From DASZBX01 sp035943635 (lineage in GTDB: Bacteria > Actinomycetota > Actinomycetes > Streptomycetales > Catenulisporaceae), in contig DASZBX010000124.1 of assembly GCA_035943635.1 (NCBI GenBank), positions 49,062-113,061 on the forward strand: 64,000 bases of DNA, given 5' to 3'. Both the position numbers and the translations under genes were made by a program. A model generated the notes under the pieces. The model saw only the letters and a program-made list of their open reading frames with translations. It made no database searches and had not been told where the DNA came from. Below are positions 48,457 to 57,845 of this stretch, piece after piece; within the stretch, counting starts at the first letter, position 1, and each line of letters opens with the position of its first letter.

Positions 48457-50526
48457 TCAGCAGTTGCCGATGTCGCTCGTGGAGGAGGCGACGATGACGT
48501 CGAGCAGGCCGAGCACGTTGATGTGCACGGCGTTGACGGTCAGGCCCTTGTCGGGTCCGGTGACCGGGATCTGCTCGTTGAAGGTCAGCGTCACGCCGAG
48601 GACGCTGACCGTGGTGTTGGCACCGGGGTGCACGTTGACGTTCACCGGGATGCCGCCGACGGTCACCGAGGCGATCGTGGTGTCGCCGGTGGAGCTGGAG
48701 CAGGTGGTCGTCGAGGTGGACTGGACCGCGCCGATGGAGATGGCCGGGATCCCCAGCACGTTGATGCCGACGCTCTGCACCGAGGCCGCGGCGGTGGACG
48801 TGCCCGGGTTCAGGCTGGTGGTCACGCCCGCGCACAGCGTGCCCGCGCTGACCAGCCCGCTGATGCGCACGACGCACGGCGGTGCCACGGTCTGCGCCGA
48901 GACGGTGGTGATGCGCCCGGTGTCAGGGGTCGGCGAGATGGTGACCAGACCCGAGGACGCCAGGCCGTAGGCGCGGCCGGTCATGTACTCGAAGTTCAGC
49001 GTGGCGGTCGCGGACGAGGGCAGGTAGTAGGCGTCCCCGGCGAAGGCCGCGGTCACCGGGACCGTGAGACCGGAGGGTGACTGGTTGACGCTCGCGATCG
49101 TGCAGGACGCGGAACCGCTCGCGTTGGTGGTGCCGGTGCAGGACTGGGCCGAGCCGCCGGAGCCGATGGTCAAGGCGAGGGTGCGGCCGGCGATCGGCGT
49201 GGCGCCGTCCTCCTTCAGCACTCCGGAGAGGGTGATCGGGGCGCCGTCGGCCGCATGGGTCGGGCCGGTGTACTGGACTGAGGTCTCCTCGTGGGTGACT
49301 GTGAAGTTGGTGGTGGCGCCGGAGGGCAGGTCGGTGGCGTCACCCGCGAAGGCCGCCGTCAGCTGGTAGGTGCCGGCTGCTTCGTTCGGGGTGATGGAGC
49401 AGGAGGCCAGGCCGGTGGAGTCGGTCGTGGCCGTGCAGGACTCGGCGCCGTTGAGGCTGAGCACGACCGGCTGGGCGGTGATCGGTCCGGCGCTGTCGGA
49501 CAGCCTGGCCGCGACGTTCACCGGGTCGTGGTAGTCCGAGGTGCTCGAGCCGCCGGTGATGGTCAGTGTGGAGGTGCGTTGCTGCCAGAGCACGTTCGTC
49601 GTGTTCGACGTGATGGCTCCGGCCGGGTTCGACGCCGTGGCCTGAACGGTGTCAGTACCGGTGACCGAGCTCGTGTATCGGAAGACCGCGTGCCCGTCGG
49701 CGTCGGTGGTCGCCGATCCGGTCTGGCCGGTGCTCGGGCCGCTCGGGATGGTGAAGTCCACGGTCGCGCCCTGCAGCGGGTCCCCGCAGCCGTTGTCGAG
49801 GGTTGCGGTCTCGGCGGCAGTGGTGCCGACGGGCAGGGTCTGGGTGGAGGGCGCGAGCGCCAGGGTCGCTCCGGTACAGATCGCGGTGCCGACAGGCGAC
49901 CACTGCTCGGACTCGTTCGAGCCGTTGGGGCAGCTGGCCTTGTCGATGCCGCCGGTGTTGAGCACCTGGGCGGTGTCCACGAAGGTGCTGGCGACGCCGT
50001 CGATGGTGGCGTTGACCTGCGGGATGACGCCGGACTGGCCGCAATGACCGGACCACTCCTGCCCGTTGGGCCCGATGTCCGAGGTGTCCATGAGCCCTGA
50101 CGTGTTTTCACAGCCGTCGCTCGCGCCGCCGGCCGTTTGGGCGATGATCAGCTGCTGGCCCACCTGAAGCACGGTGTTGCTCGGCCAGTAGGCGAAGGTG
50201 CAGGTGCCCAGCGTCACCGAGATCGAGTCGACGGTCTGCGCGGTCGTGGAGTTGTTCACGATGCGAACCACACCGCCGTCGAAGGAGCAGGAACCCGTGC
50301 ATCCTTGGTAGATGACGTTCGGTGACCCATCCCACGGGGTGGGGAAGTTCGCCGGGTCCGGGCGCAGGTTGTCGGCGTAGCCGACGTACACCTGGAGCCC
50401 CGGGCTGGCCGCGGACGCCGTGGCGGCGCCGAGGAAGGTCACTCCGATGAGAGCGAGCGCGAGCGAGATGAGGCCCGCCACCCAGCGGGGCACGGCGGGC
50501 GGGCGATGGACTTTCCGTTGACTCAT
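48457..50526 (-). CDS. Large secreted protein with bacterial Ig-like repeats
   Basis: 689 residues from ATG 50526 (GAGGAG six bases upstream). The signal peptide spans about residues 1-40 (VAGLISLALALIGVTFLGAA, then SASA-like cleavage). The N-terminal 190 residues form a Cys-containing domain (NVIYQGCTGSCSFDGGVVRI). At least three Ig-like units follow, recognisable by repeated ends such as VFRYTSSVTGTDTVQATAS, YQLTAAFAGDATDLPSGAT and VTAAFAGDAYYLPSSATAT (the Big_3/Big_5 type). The C-terminal 170 residues are beta-rich with further Cys and an ALGVTLTFNEQ-like end. No anchor motif (LPxTG or membrane helix) is visible, so it is probably released or wall-bound. Role unknown; adhesion or matrix structure is likely for this architecture. 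Confidence 0.82.
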   Translation of the reverse strand: MSQRKVHRPPAVPRWVAGLISLALALIGVTFLGAATASAASPGLQVYVGYADNLRPDPANFPTPWDGSPNVIYQGCTGSCSFDGGVVRIVNNSTTAQTVDSISVTLGTCTFAYWPSNTVLQVGQQLIIAQTAGGASDGCENTSGLMDTSDIGPNGQEWSGHCGQSGVIPQVNATIDGVASTFVDTAQVLNTGGIDKASCPNGSNESEQWSPVGTAICTGATLALAPSTQTLPVGTTAAETATLDNGCGDPLQGATVDFTIPSGPSTGQTGSATTDADGHAVFRYTSSVTGTDTVQATASNPAGAITSNTTNVLWQQRTSTLTITGGSSTSDYHDPVNVAARLSDSAGPITAQPVVLSLNGAESCTATTDSTGLASCSITPNEAAGTYQLTAAFAGDATDLPSGATTNFTVTHEETSVQYTGPTHAADGAPITLSGVLKEDGATPIAGRTLALTIGSGGSAQSCTGTTNASGSASCTIASVNQSPSGLTVPVTAAFAGDAYYLPSSATATLNFEYMTGRAYGLASSGLVTISPTPDTGRITTVSAQTVAPPCVVRISGLVSAGTLCAGVTTSLNPGTSTAAASVQSVGINVLGIPAISIGAVQSTSTTTCSSSTGDTTIASVTVGGIPVNVNVHPGANTTVSVLGVTLTFNEQIPVTGPDKGLTVNAVHINVLGLLDVIVASSTSDIGNC

Positions 50527-50908
50527 GAAGAACTCCTCGGCGCTTCGACGGACATACCTGAGCATGCGGGGTTGAACTCGGACTCTCACCGACCGGCGAA
50601 TGAGACCCGCGCTTCAGAGTAGGTAAAAACGCTGACAGGCGGGAAGATGGGTTTTCAGAGGTGAAGTAGCAGGTGCGGGAGGGTATGGTCGCGCCGAAAG
50701 CGCTGGACACTGATTTTCGAGCGCGCGTGCCCGACAGGTGACTCAGAAGCCTTTCTTCCCCGAACCCGTGACTCGTTCAAGTGAATACGCCGCCGCATAG
50801 AGCATGCCGTCTCAGCGTCAGAGAAATGCATCACGCTGCTCCAGGGGCTGACCCCCACAGGAGTTCCTCTCGCGCATCGGCGCTGAAGTCGAGCCCCACA
50901 CGCGGGCC
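50527..50908. other. Upstream region of the Ig-like protein gene
   Basis: About 380 bases without a supported gene. AT-rich patches (GTAGGTAAAAACG near 50620) probably belong to the promoter of the secreted protein. Confidence 0.35.
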
Positions 50909-51618
50909 CTACGGGAGGCACAGTTCGTGTGCGGGATGACGGCGGTGACGGTCTAGAGCGGGAGTGTCCGTGCTCTGGTGTGCGCTCTCTGTCATGCTGA
51001 TGAACTTCACCAACAGCTCTGACCGGTCCGCGTCAGGACCGGGTGCTACGAGAATCCTGTAGCCTCGTGCGTCGAGGAAGTGCAGCGAGCCGCGCCGCAC
51101 GTAGCGGTATTGGTCTTCCAACGGCTTTTGCGGATCCTGAATCGGCGGTGAGGAGGCGACCCCCATGCGGAGACGAACAAGGCCACCTCCGCCACCCCGG
51201 CCGCGCCGGCCGCGCCTTGACCGAGACCCGTCCCCGCGCCTGTGCGAGGTGCCAGGGGAAGTGGAATGCGGATGCCCTTGAGGTGATCTTGCGTGATGGT
51301 CAGCTCGGTGCCGCTCCAGGTGAGTTTCGGATCCCAGTAATGCACCCGCCTGAGCATCACGCCGACGGGCTCTACGGACTGCGGCCCGCCGGAATGCCCG
51401 TACAACGTCGGCGGTCGGCCCGACGCGCCGAGATTCGGGTCGAACGCCCCATCCGGCCGCCCGCGGCTGTCGCCGAGCGCCGTGGCGCGGGCCATCTCCT
51501 CAGTCACGCGCTCCATGCGCGCGGCCCGCCGCACCCCCGCCGGAGCCAGCGGACCCAACAGCCGCAGCAGGCCCGACAGCACCGGACCCTCAGTCTCGCC
51601 GAAGCCATCAGACCCCAT
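50909..51618 (-). pseudogene. Hypothetical protein gene with a single-base frameshift
   Basis: From ATG 51618 (GGGGAGGG just upstream) one frame encodes ETEGPVLSGLLRLLGPLAPA, RMERVTEEMARATALGDSRG, LYGHSGGPQSVEPVGVMLRR and VAEVALFVSAWG; the continuation VASSPPIQDPQKPLEDQYRY and GSLHFLDARGYRILVAPGPD is in another frame. The switch is in a run of five C at 51161-51165 (plus strand), where six would restore one protein of about 236 residues. I do not recognise the family. It is a recent pseudogene or a sequencing error. Confidence 0.6.
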
Positions 51619-51788
51619 GCCCTCCCCTCCCAGCCCGTCAATCTTCAGACCAGTGGTATTCCCTGCTTTGAGGCAACGCAATACCGGAACGTATAAGTGG
51701 ACGTTTTTGCCCTATTTGCCTGTTTGTCTTTTGGGTCGGGCGCCAGGTCGACCGCATTCGCCGCACATCAAACGCCTGTTTCCCACCC

Positions 51789-52784
51789 TCACGCGCCGGC
51801 ACTCCTGGTGGGACCGAGACCCGACCCGCGGCGCCCGATAGGCGAGACGTGCGGTCGTGAATCCGTGGGCGCGTCGGCGGGCAGCCCGCTGGCGGGCGCG
51901 TATACCTCCTGGGTTGTCGGGACTGCGCTGCCCATACCGGAACCGGTGACAGCCACAGCTGTCGTGAGCGGCCTGTCTGCGCTGTCATAGGTATGTGTCG
52001 TGGTTCGTGTTCCGGTCGAACCGTAGGTCTCAGTCATGGTGAGCACCGAGAGATAGGCGTTGTATGTGTAGGCGATCGAGGGAATGGTGTTGGTGTCGCT
52101 CGGCTGCGCAAACGGGGAAGAGAGGCAGAGCAGGTTGGCCCATTGCGGCTGGTTTCCGCATGCTGCGTTCACGCTGTTCGTGCCGGCGGTGTAGTAGATC
52201 ATCGCAGTACCCGCGGTGCTGCCGGAGTTCGACGGCATGGCCTTCGAGGTCTGGAGTGCAGCGCCGTTGTAAAGCGAGACATTCTCGTTGAACTGGTACG
52301 TGGTCGTGATATCGAGGCCGCTGGGGTCCGTGATCGTCTGCTCAGGAGTACCCAGGCTCCAACCCTCGGTGTCTGAACCGGACCCGTAGACGTTCCGGGT
52401 CGTGCGGGCGTCGGCGGTGGTCGTCGCCGGGACAGCCGTCCCGACGCTCGCTGAAACCACCTCGCTCGTCTCCAGCATGTACGGTTTGCTGGTTGCGGGA
52501 TTCGAGTCGCTGTTCGGCGCACCGACGTCATACGTGTCGGCGGTGTGGCTGCGGATCGTCTCCAGCGTGCCATCGACGTTGGCGGTGTGTGCCGGGCCGT
52601 ACACGTCGGTCAGTACTTTGTATCCCTGCAATGCGCTCGTGCACGGGGTGATCGTGCCGAAGTTGTCGCATGCGTAGATGTCTTCGATGTCGAGTTGGGT
52701 GCTCGTGGCCGCCGGGGACGGTGAGGCCAGGGCCGTGGCCCGGTTGGCCGCGGTCAGTTCGCGTGTGATGTCGCCGTAGGAAGG
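51789..52784 (-). pseudogene. Internal fragment of an RHS/YD-repeat (WapA-like) protein gene
   Basis: The minus-strand frame, open from 52784 to a stop at 51789 without a proper start, encodes SYGDITRELTAANRATALAS, YKVLTDVYGPAHTANVDGTL, GTPEQTITDPSGLDITTTYQ and THTYDSADRPLTTAVAVTG, the cell-surface RHS-repeat style of actinobacterial WapA-like toxins and wall proteins. A stop codon at 52785-52787 cuts it off upstream and the last 25 codons look unrelated. Only about 330 of the usual 1500-2500 residues are left. Confidence 0.72.
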
Positions 52785-53067
52785 CTATGGCGAATCGTAG
52801 CTGGTGGGATGATGCCACTCGAAGTTTCCAGGATCGATCGGCCGTCGAGGGAGGAACAGTGGGTCAGGCTCCACGCAGTTCCCGGAATCTCTCGCAGATC
52901 ATCGGCGCGAACGGGCCCGGCCGCCCGGTTCGGCGGGTATCTATCACCGCCTGAGGCGCGTAGGGTAGGGACCAACGGTACATACTGCTCCGGACCTTCG
53001 GCAGCGATCTGGCCCACTCGCCCTTCCAGGGCGCTCGGGCTCTCACGCACTGCGGGAGTTGACCGGT

Positions 53068-53397
53068 ATGACGTCTTCACATGGTGACCACGCCGACGCG
53101 ATCGTGCAGCGATTGTTCCGGGCGAGCCTGGAGGTGACCAGCGCACTCGCGCTGGCCGACGACCACGCCGCCGGCCCGCTGCGCGAGGTGATCGAGCACC
53201 TGGACGCGGCGATCAGGCTGATCCAGCGCCAGGCCCTGGAGCCGGGGCCGGAGACCGCCACTTTCGCCCCGGCCCCGTACCGCCACCGGCCGCGCCTGGC
53301 CCGGTTGGTGGGACGCGCCGGCATCCGCCCGGCCCCCAGCGCCCCGACCGGGCTGAGCGGGATGCGCCGCCCGGCGCCCGGACCGGCAACCGACTGA
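53068..53397 (+). CDS. Small hypothetical protein next to the GAF/ANTAR genes
   Basis: 109 residues from ATG 53068 with GCGGGAG ten bases upstream. The first 60 residues form amphipathic helices (AIVQRLFRASLEVTSALALA, REVIEHLDAAIRLIQRQALE); the rest is Pro/Arg-rich. No family recognised. It could belong with the downstream GAF-domain gene in signal transduction. Confidence 0.6.
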   Translation: MTSSHGDHADAIVQRLFRASLEVTSALALADDHAAGPLREVIEHLDAAIRLIQRQALEPGPETATFAPAPYRHRPRLARLVGRAGIRPAPSAPTGLSGMRRPAPGPATD

Positions 53398-53548
53398 CCA
53401 AGGGCTTTGTCCGTCCGCGCCGCCGCCACACCACAACGCCCGGGCAGAGACGACTGGCTGGTCGGCGCTCGGCGCCCGCCGTGGGATTTCGTGGTCCGTA
53501 CGGGCTGCGCCGCGGTACGATGGGGGTGTCTCCTCAGACCCCGGCGGC

Positions 53549-54292
53549 ATGAACGTCCTCGTCCATCGCGGATCGTCCTTGGCCCTTGACCGGGGTCTTT
53601 TCGCACCCCCGACACGCCCGGCGACCGCGCGAGAAGCGGCCGCAGAGCAGGTGGTGCCGCTCGTGCTCAGCGATCAGATGGCCGCGGTCCTCGCACTGCT
53701 GGGCGGGGACGGGCCCGGTGGGCTGGTACCGGCCGCGGCCGGCGCGGCCGCCACCGTCATGGAGGTCGACGGGATCTGTGCGGGGGTGGGCATCGGGCCC
53801 CAGGGCGTCGTGCTGGCCTGGGGCGGGTTGAAGACCAGCGCCACGTTGGACGACGCGCAGTTCACCCTCGGCGAGGGCCCGTCCTGGGATGCGGTTGCCG
53901 GTGGGTCCCCGGTCCTGATCCCGGATCTTTCCACCGCCTTCTCGCGCTGGCCCGTGTTCACCCCGGCCGCCCTGGGCCTGGGCGTGGGGGCGGTGTTCTC
54001 GTTCCCGCTGCGGATCGGGGCGATCAGCGTCGGGGTGCTGCCGGCCCACCGCGCCGCGCCCGGGCCGTTGAGCGTGGAGCAGTTGGCTGACGCGCTGGGC
54101 CCGGCCTGCTGGAGTTGTTCGAACTCCAGTCCGACGCCGGGCCCTGCGTGGACGCGTTCCGCACCGGGGCGGCAGTGGTCAACGCCGACCTGCACGCCAC
54201 CCACGAGCGCTGGCCGAAGTTCGCCGAGGCCGCCGAATTGGCCGGCTACGTCTCGGTCCACGCGCTGCCGCTGCGCCTGCGCGAATCGGTGA
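53549..54292 (+). CDS. GAF-domain protein, C-terminus replaced at a recombination joint
   Basis: ATG 53549. A GAF domain is recognisable (GPGGLVPAAAGAAATVMEVD, FTLGEGPSWDAVAGGSPVLI, PDLSTAFSRWPVFTP, GVGAVFSFPLRIGAISVGVL). The natural reading ends near position 54104 (SVEQLADALGPA); beyond it the frame passes out of register through the next gene and stops at 54292, so the last 60 residues are not native. Relatives in actinomycetes often precede or replace the sensory part of GAF-ANTAR regulators. Confidence 0.6.
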   Translation: MNVLVHRGSSLALDRGLFAPPTRPATAREAAAEQVVPLVLSDQMAAVLALLGGDGPGGLVPAAAGAAATVMEVDGICAGVGIGPQGVVLAWGGLKTSATLDDAQFTLGEGPSWDAVAGGSPVLIPDLSTAFSRWPVFTPAALGLGVGAVFSFPLRIGAISVGVLPAHRAAPGPLSVEQLADALGPACWSCSNSSPTPGPAWTRSAPGRQWSTPTCTPPTSAGRSSPRPPNWPATSRSTRCRCACANR

Positions 54293-54687
54293 TCGGCGCC
54301 CTGAACCTTTTCTGCGCCCGGCCCGGACAGCTCAGCGGAGATGACATCCGTACCGGCCAGGCCCTGGCGGACGCGGCCACCATCGGGATCCTGACCCAGC
54401 GCACCATCTACCAGGCCGAACTCCTCACCACGCAACTCCAGACCGCCCTGACCAGCCGGGTGAGCATCGAGCAGGCCAAGGGTGTCTTGGCCGAACGCCA
54501 GCAGATCACCGTGGACGAGGCGTTCTCGCAGATGCGCAACCACGCCCGCAACCACAACCTGCACCTGTCCGACCTGGCCCGGGACGTGGCCACCGGAGCC
54601 CTGACCGCCGCCACCGCCGGCCTGCTCGAGCGGGCCACCGCGGCCCCACCGCCCTGGTTCACCACCCCCGGCGACCCGGCCGCCTAA
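54115..54687 (+). CDS. GAF-ANTAR RNA-binding antiterminator, N-terminally truncated
   Basis: 190 residues counted from TTG 54115; in-frame sequence is open only from 54091. The GAF part starts in mid-domain (LLELFELQSDAGPCVDAFRT), continues with GYVSVHALPLRLRESVIGAL and is followed by an ANTAR domain (LQTALTSRVSIEQAKGVLAE, ITVDEAFSQMRNHARNHNLH), which binds paired RNA hexaloops to prevent transcription termination. The first third of the GAF domain is missing and the DNA joins another GAF gene in a different frame, indicating a deletion between two neighbouring GAF genes. Whether the remainder is expressed is uncertain. Confidence 0.7.
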   Translation: MFELQSDAGPCVDAFRTGAAVVNADLHATHERWPKFAEAAELAGYVSVHALPLRLRESVIGALNLFCARPGQLSGDDIRTGQALADAATIGILTQRTIYQAELLTTQLQTALTSRVSIEQAKGVLAERQQITVDEAFSQMRNHARNHNLHLSDLARDVATGALTAATAGLLERATAAPPPWFTTPGDPAA

Positions 54688-54865
54688 CCATCGGCGCCTG
54701 CGCGCCGCCCGCAGAACCTCACCACGCGCCCGCCCGAGTCCCCGTGGTGTTCGCCGAAAAATAGTGCATTTGCCTGACCGGCAGAAACATCGAATGTGGC
54801 CGGGCAGAGGATGTCGTGTCGAACTGTAGGCGTAGATCGAGTTCGCGGCCACGGCGGAACTGCTC

Positions 54866-55510
54866 TTACACCGTGGAGTGCGCTGAATGGGTAGGTTGCT
54901 CGGCGCGCTCTTTGATGCCGAGGAGCATCTTGCGTTCCATGACCAGGCTCCCGGGTTCCATGATGTAGCAGGAGACGAGTGTGGACGCCGGAGAGGGGTG
55001 GGGGGTGGCGATGCGGTTGCGGCTGACGAGCCGGGTCGCGCCGTCGCGCGGGTAGAGGCCGAACGCCCAGACCCAGGTGCCGTCCTGCGCGTGCAGGACC
55101 AGTGTCTGGTCCGGTTCCAGAACTTCGACCCGCATCTTGGGGCCTTTGGCGCCCAAGGCGATGACGTCTGCGATCTTCAGGTCTTGGAACTCGGGCAGGA
55201 TCGAGGTCGCGCTGTGCATGTTCAGGGCGAACAGGTTCTCGATCCAGTCGTAGGTGTAGGCGCCGCCGCGGCCGGGGCCCATCTGGACCAGCCAGGGCCA
55301 GATCGCCGACGGGTGCGCGTCGATGGTGACCGCCCGCGTGGACACCAGCGGCGCGTCGGGTAGGAAGTGATCGCCGGGCATCGCGCGACGGGCTTCCTCG
55401 TCACTCGCGCCCCAGGTCAGGCATGGTGTGCGCCACAACAACGGATAGCCGACCCCGACTAGCACGGCACCGGCGGCGATGCCTGTCAGGGCAACGGACC
55501 TACTGTTCAT
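54866..55510 (-). CDS. Membrane-anchored SRPBCC (START-like) family protein
   Basis: 214 residues from ATG 55510, which overlaps the stop of the upstream gene (ATGA); GAGGAG lies six bases before it. An N-terminal membrane helix (VALTGIAAGAVLVGVGYPLL) is followed by a SRPBCC-type domain (VTIDAHPSAIWPWLVQMGPG, GGAYTYDWIENLFALNMHSA, TWVWAFGLYPRDGATRLVSR). The domain forms a hydrophobic cavity in known relatives and binds lipid or polyketide-like ligands. It is the last gene of a seven-gene overlapping operon with an ABC transporter. Confidence 0.82.
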   Translation of the reverse strand: MNSRSVALTGIAAGAVLVGVGYPLLWRTPCLTWGASDEEARRAMPGDHFLPDAPLVSTRAVTIDAHPSAIWPWLVQMGPGRGGAYTYDWIENLFALNMHSATSILPEFQDLKIADVIALGAKGPKMRVEVLEPDQTLVLHAQDGTWVWAFGLYPRDGATRLVSRNRIATPHPSPASTLVSCYIMEPGSLVMERKMLLGIKERAEQPTHSAHSTV

Positions 55511-55959
55511 CACGGTCTCCTCGAAGGCGGTCGCCGGTGGCGAATCGGATGGCGCGTATACAATCTGGAGCGGCTCTCGCGCATGGTTCTACGCCAGGTG
55601 GTCTGTCTGCGAAGGTTCCTCGCATGCAGCAAGACTGCGGCGGTGATCAGCGGGACGTGCAGGGCGGGCAGGGTGTGGGCGAGCCATGTCGGCAGGTAGG
55701 TGTCGGTGACCGGGCACTGTCGCCGCCGAACGGCCAGTTCGGTCAGCGGGCAGCTGGCCCCGTTCGCCGGGAAGATCACGCTCTCTGCGGCCACGATCGC
55801 GCCTGCGGCCGCCGCCCGCCGATCGGAACGTCCGGCGGCCCCGGAGTAGAGCAGGTAGGCCAAGCATGATTCCACCGACAGCCAGATGCCTGTGTGGATG
55901 GCCTTGAGCGCGCGCAGCGCTATTGGGTGCGCTGGCCGGGAACGCGGCGTGGCAGGCAC
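55510..55959 (-). CDS. Small membrane protein of the ABC operon, probably frameshifted near its start
   Basis: 149 residues from GTG 55959. Three hydrophobic segments are visible (AIHTGIWLSVESCLAYLLYS, AAAAGAIVAAESVIFPANG, HTLPALHVPLITAAVLLHA). The ABC permease gene upstream ends in an ATGA overlap with ATG 56044, which begins MNTPHPHQSR in a different frame; deleting one C from the run near 56030 would join that start to the frame used here (TSPDATAVASTTAAARLPAA is encoded in between). The true protein was probably about 177 residues, and the chosen GTG is a fallback. No family recognised. Confidence 0.6.
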   Translation of the reverse strand: MPATPRSRPAHPIALRALKAIHTGIWLSVESCLAYLLYSGAAGRSDRRAAAAGAIVAAESVIFPANGASCPLTELAVRRRQCPVTDTYLPTWLAHTLPALHVPLITAAVLLHARNLRRQTTWRRTMRESRSRLYTRHPIRHRRPPSRRP

Positions 55960-56040
55960 TTCGCGGGCCGCGGGCAGCCGGGCTGCCGCTGTTGTCGACG
56001 CGACTGCCGTGGCGTCGGGACTGGTGGGGGTGCGGGGTGT

Positions 56041-56865
56041 TCATGCGTCGCGTCGCACGAGGCAGAACGCGGCAAGTAGCAGTGCCGCTGCCATGTAGCC
56101 GCACAGGACGAGTAGTCCGCCTGCGGGAGTGAGCAAATTGGGGAAGCGGATGACCGCGGACATCGCGACGCCGGCCGAGCTGGGCAGGTATCTGGTGATC
56201 TCGTCGTTCCACGGGGAGGGCAGGAGGGTGACCAGGCCGGGCACGATGAGCAGGACCGCGAACAGGACGGCGACTGCTCCCGCGGTTCGGCGCAGGGCGG
56301 CACCTGCGCCGATGGCGATGGCGGCGATCAGCACGAGGTGTGCGGTTGCGCCGAGCACGGCGCGCGCGGCGCCCGGGTCGGTGATCGAGACTCCGGCGTG
56401 CTTGGGGGCGAGCAGCGCCTGGCAGATGAAGAACGCCGAGGTGCAGGAGACGAGACTGACCACGGCGACCACGAAACTGAACGTGGTGACTTTCGCGGCC
56501 AGCAGCAGGCGCCGCTGCGGAGTGGCGCCGAGGGTGAGTGTGATGGTGCCGGTGGCGTATTCGGAGGTCATGACGAGCACGCCGAGCACGCCGATGGACA
56601 GTTGGGCGAGGTTGATCCCGGCGAAGCTGTAGAGCAGCGGGTCGAATCCGGTGGCCTCGGTCACGGTGCGGTGGTCCCAGCGGCTCACTTCCAATGCTGT
56701 GAGCAGGATCCCGAGGCCGACGGTGCTGATCACGGTGAAGATCAGCGCCCAGATGGTGGAGCGCACGGTGCGCAGTTTCGTCCACTCGGCGCGTTGCGCT
56801 GCCATGAATATCCGCAGCAGCGTCGGGGAGGCCGTGGCCGGAGTGGGGGCGAGGGCCTGGCTCAT
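56041..56865 (-). CDS. ABC-2 type transporter permease
   Basis: 274 residues from ATG 56865, overlapping the ATPase stop (ATGA). Six membrane helices are visible, beginning after AQRAEWTKLRTVRSTIWAL, a typical N-terminal signature of actinomycete ABC-2 permeases of the NatB/DrrB kind, with LVMTSEYATGTITLTLGATP between helices 2 and 3. Works with the adjacent ATPase, most likely as an exporter of a lipid or small molecule. Confidence 0.9.
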   Translation of the reverse strand: MSQALAPTPATASPTLLRIFMAAQRAEWTKLRTVRSTIWALIFTVISTVGLGILLTALEVSRWDHRTVTEATGFDPLLYSFAGINLAQLSIGVLGVLVMTSEYATGTITLTLGATPQRRLLLAAKVTTFSFVVAVVSLVSCTSAFFICQALLAPKHAGVSITDPGAARAVLGATAHLVLIAAIAIGAGAALRRTAGAVAVLFAVLLIVPGLVTLLPSPWNDEITRYLPSSAGVAMSAVIRFPNLLTPAGGLLVLCGYMAAALLLAAFCLVRRDA

Positions 56866-57845
56866 CGCGTGCTGCGCCGGGCGGTGTCGCTCGTGGCGCG
56901 GAATTGCGCGTGTTCGTGGGTCAGTTCCATGTAGGCGTCTTCCAGCGAGGCGCGCTGCGCTGAGAGTTCGTAGAGGGTCAGCCCGGCCCCGGCGGCGAGA
57001 ATCCCGACGTCGCGGCACTCCATGCCCGTGATGGAGAGTTCTTCCGCGCCGTTCTCGGTGACGCTCGCGCCCTTCGCGCGCAGGAGGGCGACCAAGGCAG
57101 GAACCTCGGGTGTCGAGACGCGCACATGATGGCCCGAGGTGCGTTCGATGAGGTCGGCCACGCGCCCGCTGGCCAGCAGGCGGCCGCGGCCGATGATGAT
57201 GAGGTGGTCCGCGGTCAGGGCCATCTCCGACATCAGGTGGCTGGAGACCAGGACGGTGCGTCCTTCGTCGGCCAGGGACCGCAGCAGGTGGCGCACCCAT
57301 AGGATGCCTTCGGGGTCCAAGCCGTTGATCGGTTCGTCGAAGATCAGCACGGGTGGGTCGCCGAGCAGCGCGGCGGCGACCCCGATGCGCTGCCCCATGC
57401 CGAGGGAGAAGGTGCCGGCCCGCCGGTGGGCCACCTCGCTCAGGCCGACCATCGCCAGGACCAGTTCGACGCGCTGTCGGGGGATGGCGTTGGAGTCCGC
57501 GAGCCAGGTCAGGTGGTTTCGTGCGCTGCGTCCGGGATGGACCGCGCCGGCGTCCAGCAGCGCGCCGACCTCGTGCAGCGGGAAGCGCAGTTCGGCGTAG
57601 TCGCGGCCCGCGACGGTGATGCGCCCGGTAGAAGGAGCGTCCAGTCCGACGATCATCCGCATCGTGGTGGACTTGCCGCTGCCGTTGGGCCCGAGAAACC
57701 CGGTGACCTGTCCGGCCGCGACGGTGAAGCTCAGGTCGTCCACGGCCAGCGTCGCACCGTAGCGCTTGGTGAGGTGATGCGCCTGGATGACCGGGCCAGA
57801 GCCTCCGGATCCACCCGCCGGGCCGACGGGGCCGATGGCGGTCAC
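56862..57845 (-). CDS. ABC transporter ATP-binding protein
   Basis: 327 residues from GTG 57845, in a GTGA overlap with the upstream gene. Walker A is GPNGSGKST, the signature motif FSLGMGQRIGVAAALL, Walker B LIFDEPINGLDP and the switch His in VSSHLMSEM. The C-terminal 100 residues form the extra domain seen in DrrA/CcmA-like exporters of actinomycetes. Its permease is the next gene. Confidence 0.93.
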   Translation of the reverse strand: MTAIGPVGPAGGSGGSGPVIQAHHLTKRYGATLAVDDLSFTVAAGQVTGFLGPNGSGKSTTMRMIVGLDAPSTGRITVAGRDYAELRFPLHEVGALLDAGAVHPGRSARNHLTWLADSNAIPRQRVELVLAMVGLSEVAHRRAGTFSLGMGQRIGVAAALLGDPPVLIFDEPINGLDPEGILWVRHLLRSLADEGRTVLVSSHLMSEMALTADHLIIIGRGRLLASGRVADLIERTSGHHVRVSTPEVPALVALLRAKGASVTENGAEELSITGMECRDVGILAAGAGLTLYELSAQRASLEDAYMELTHEHAQFRATSDTARRSTR

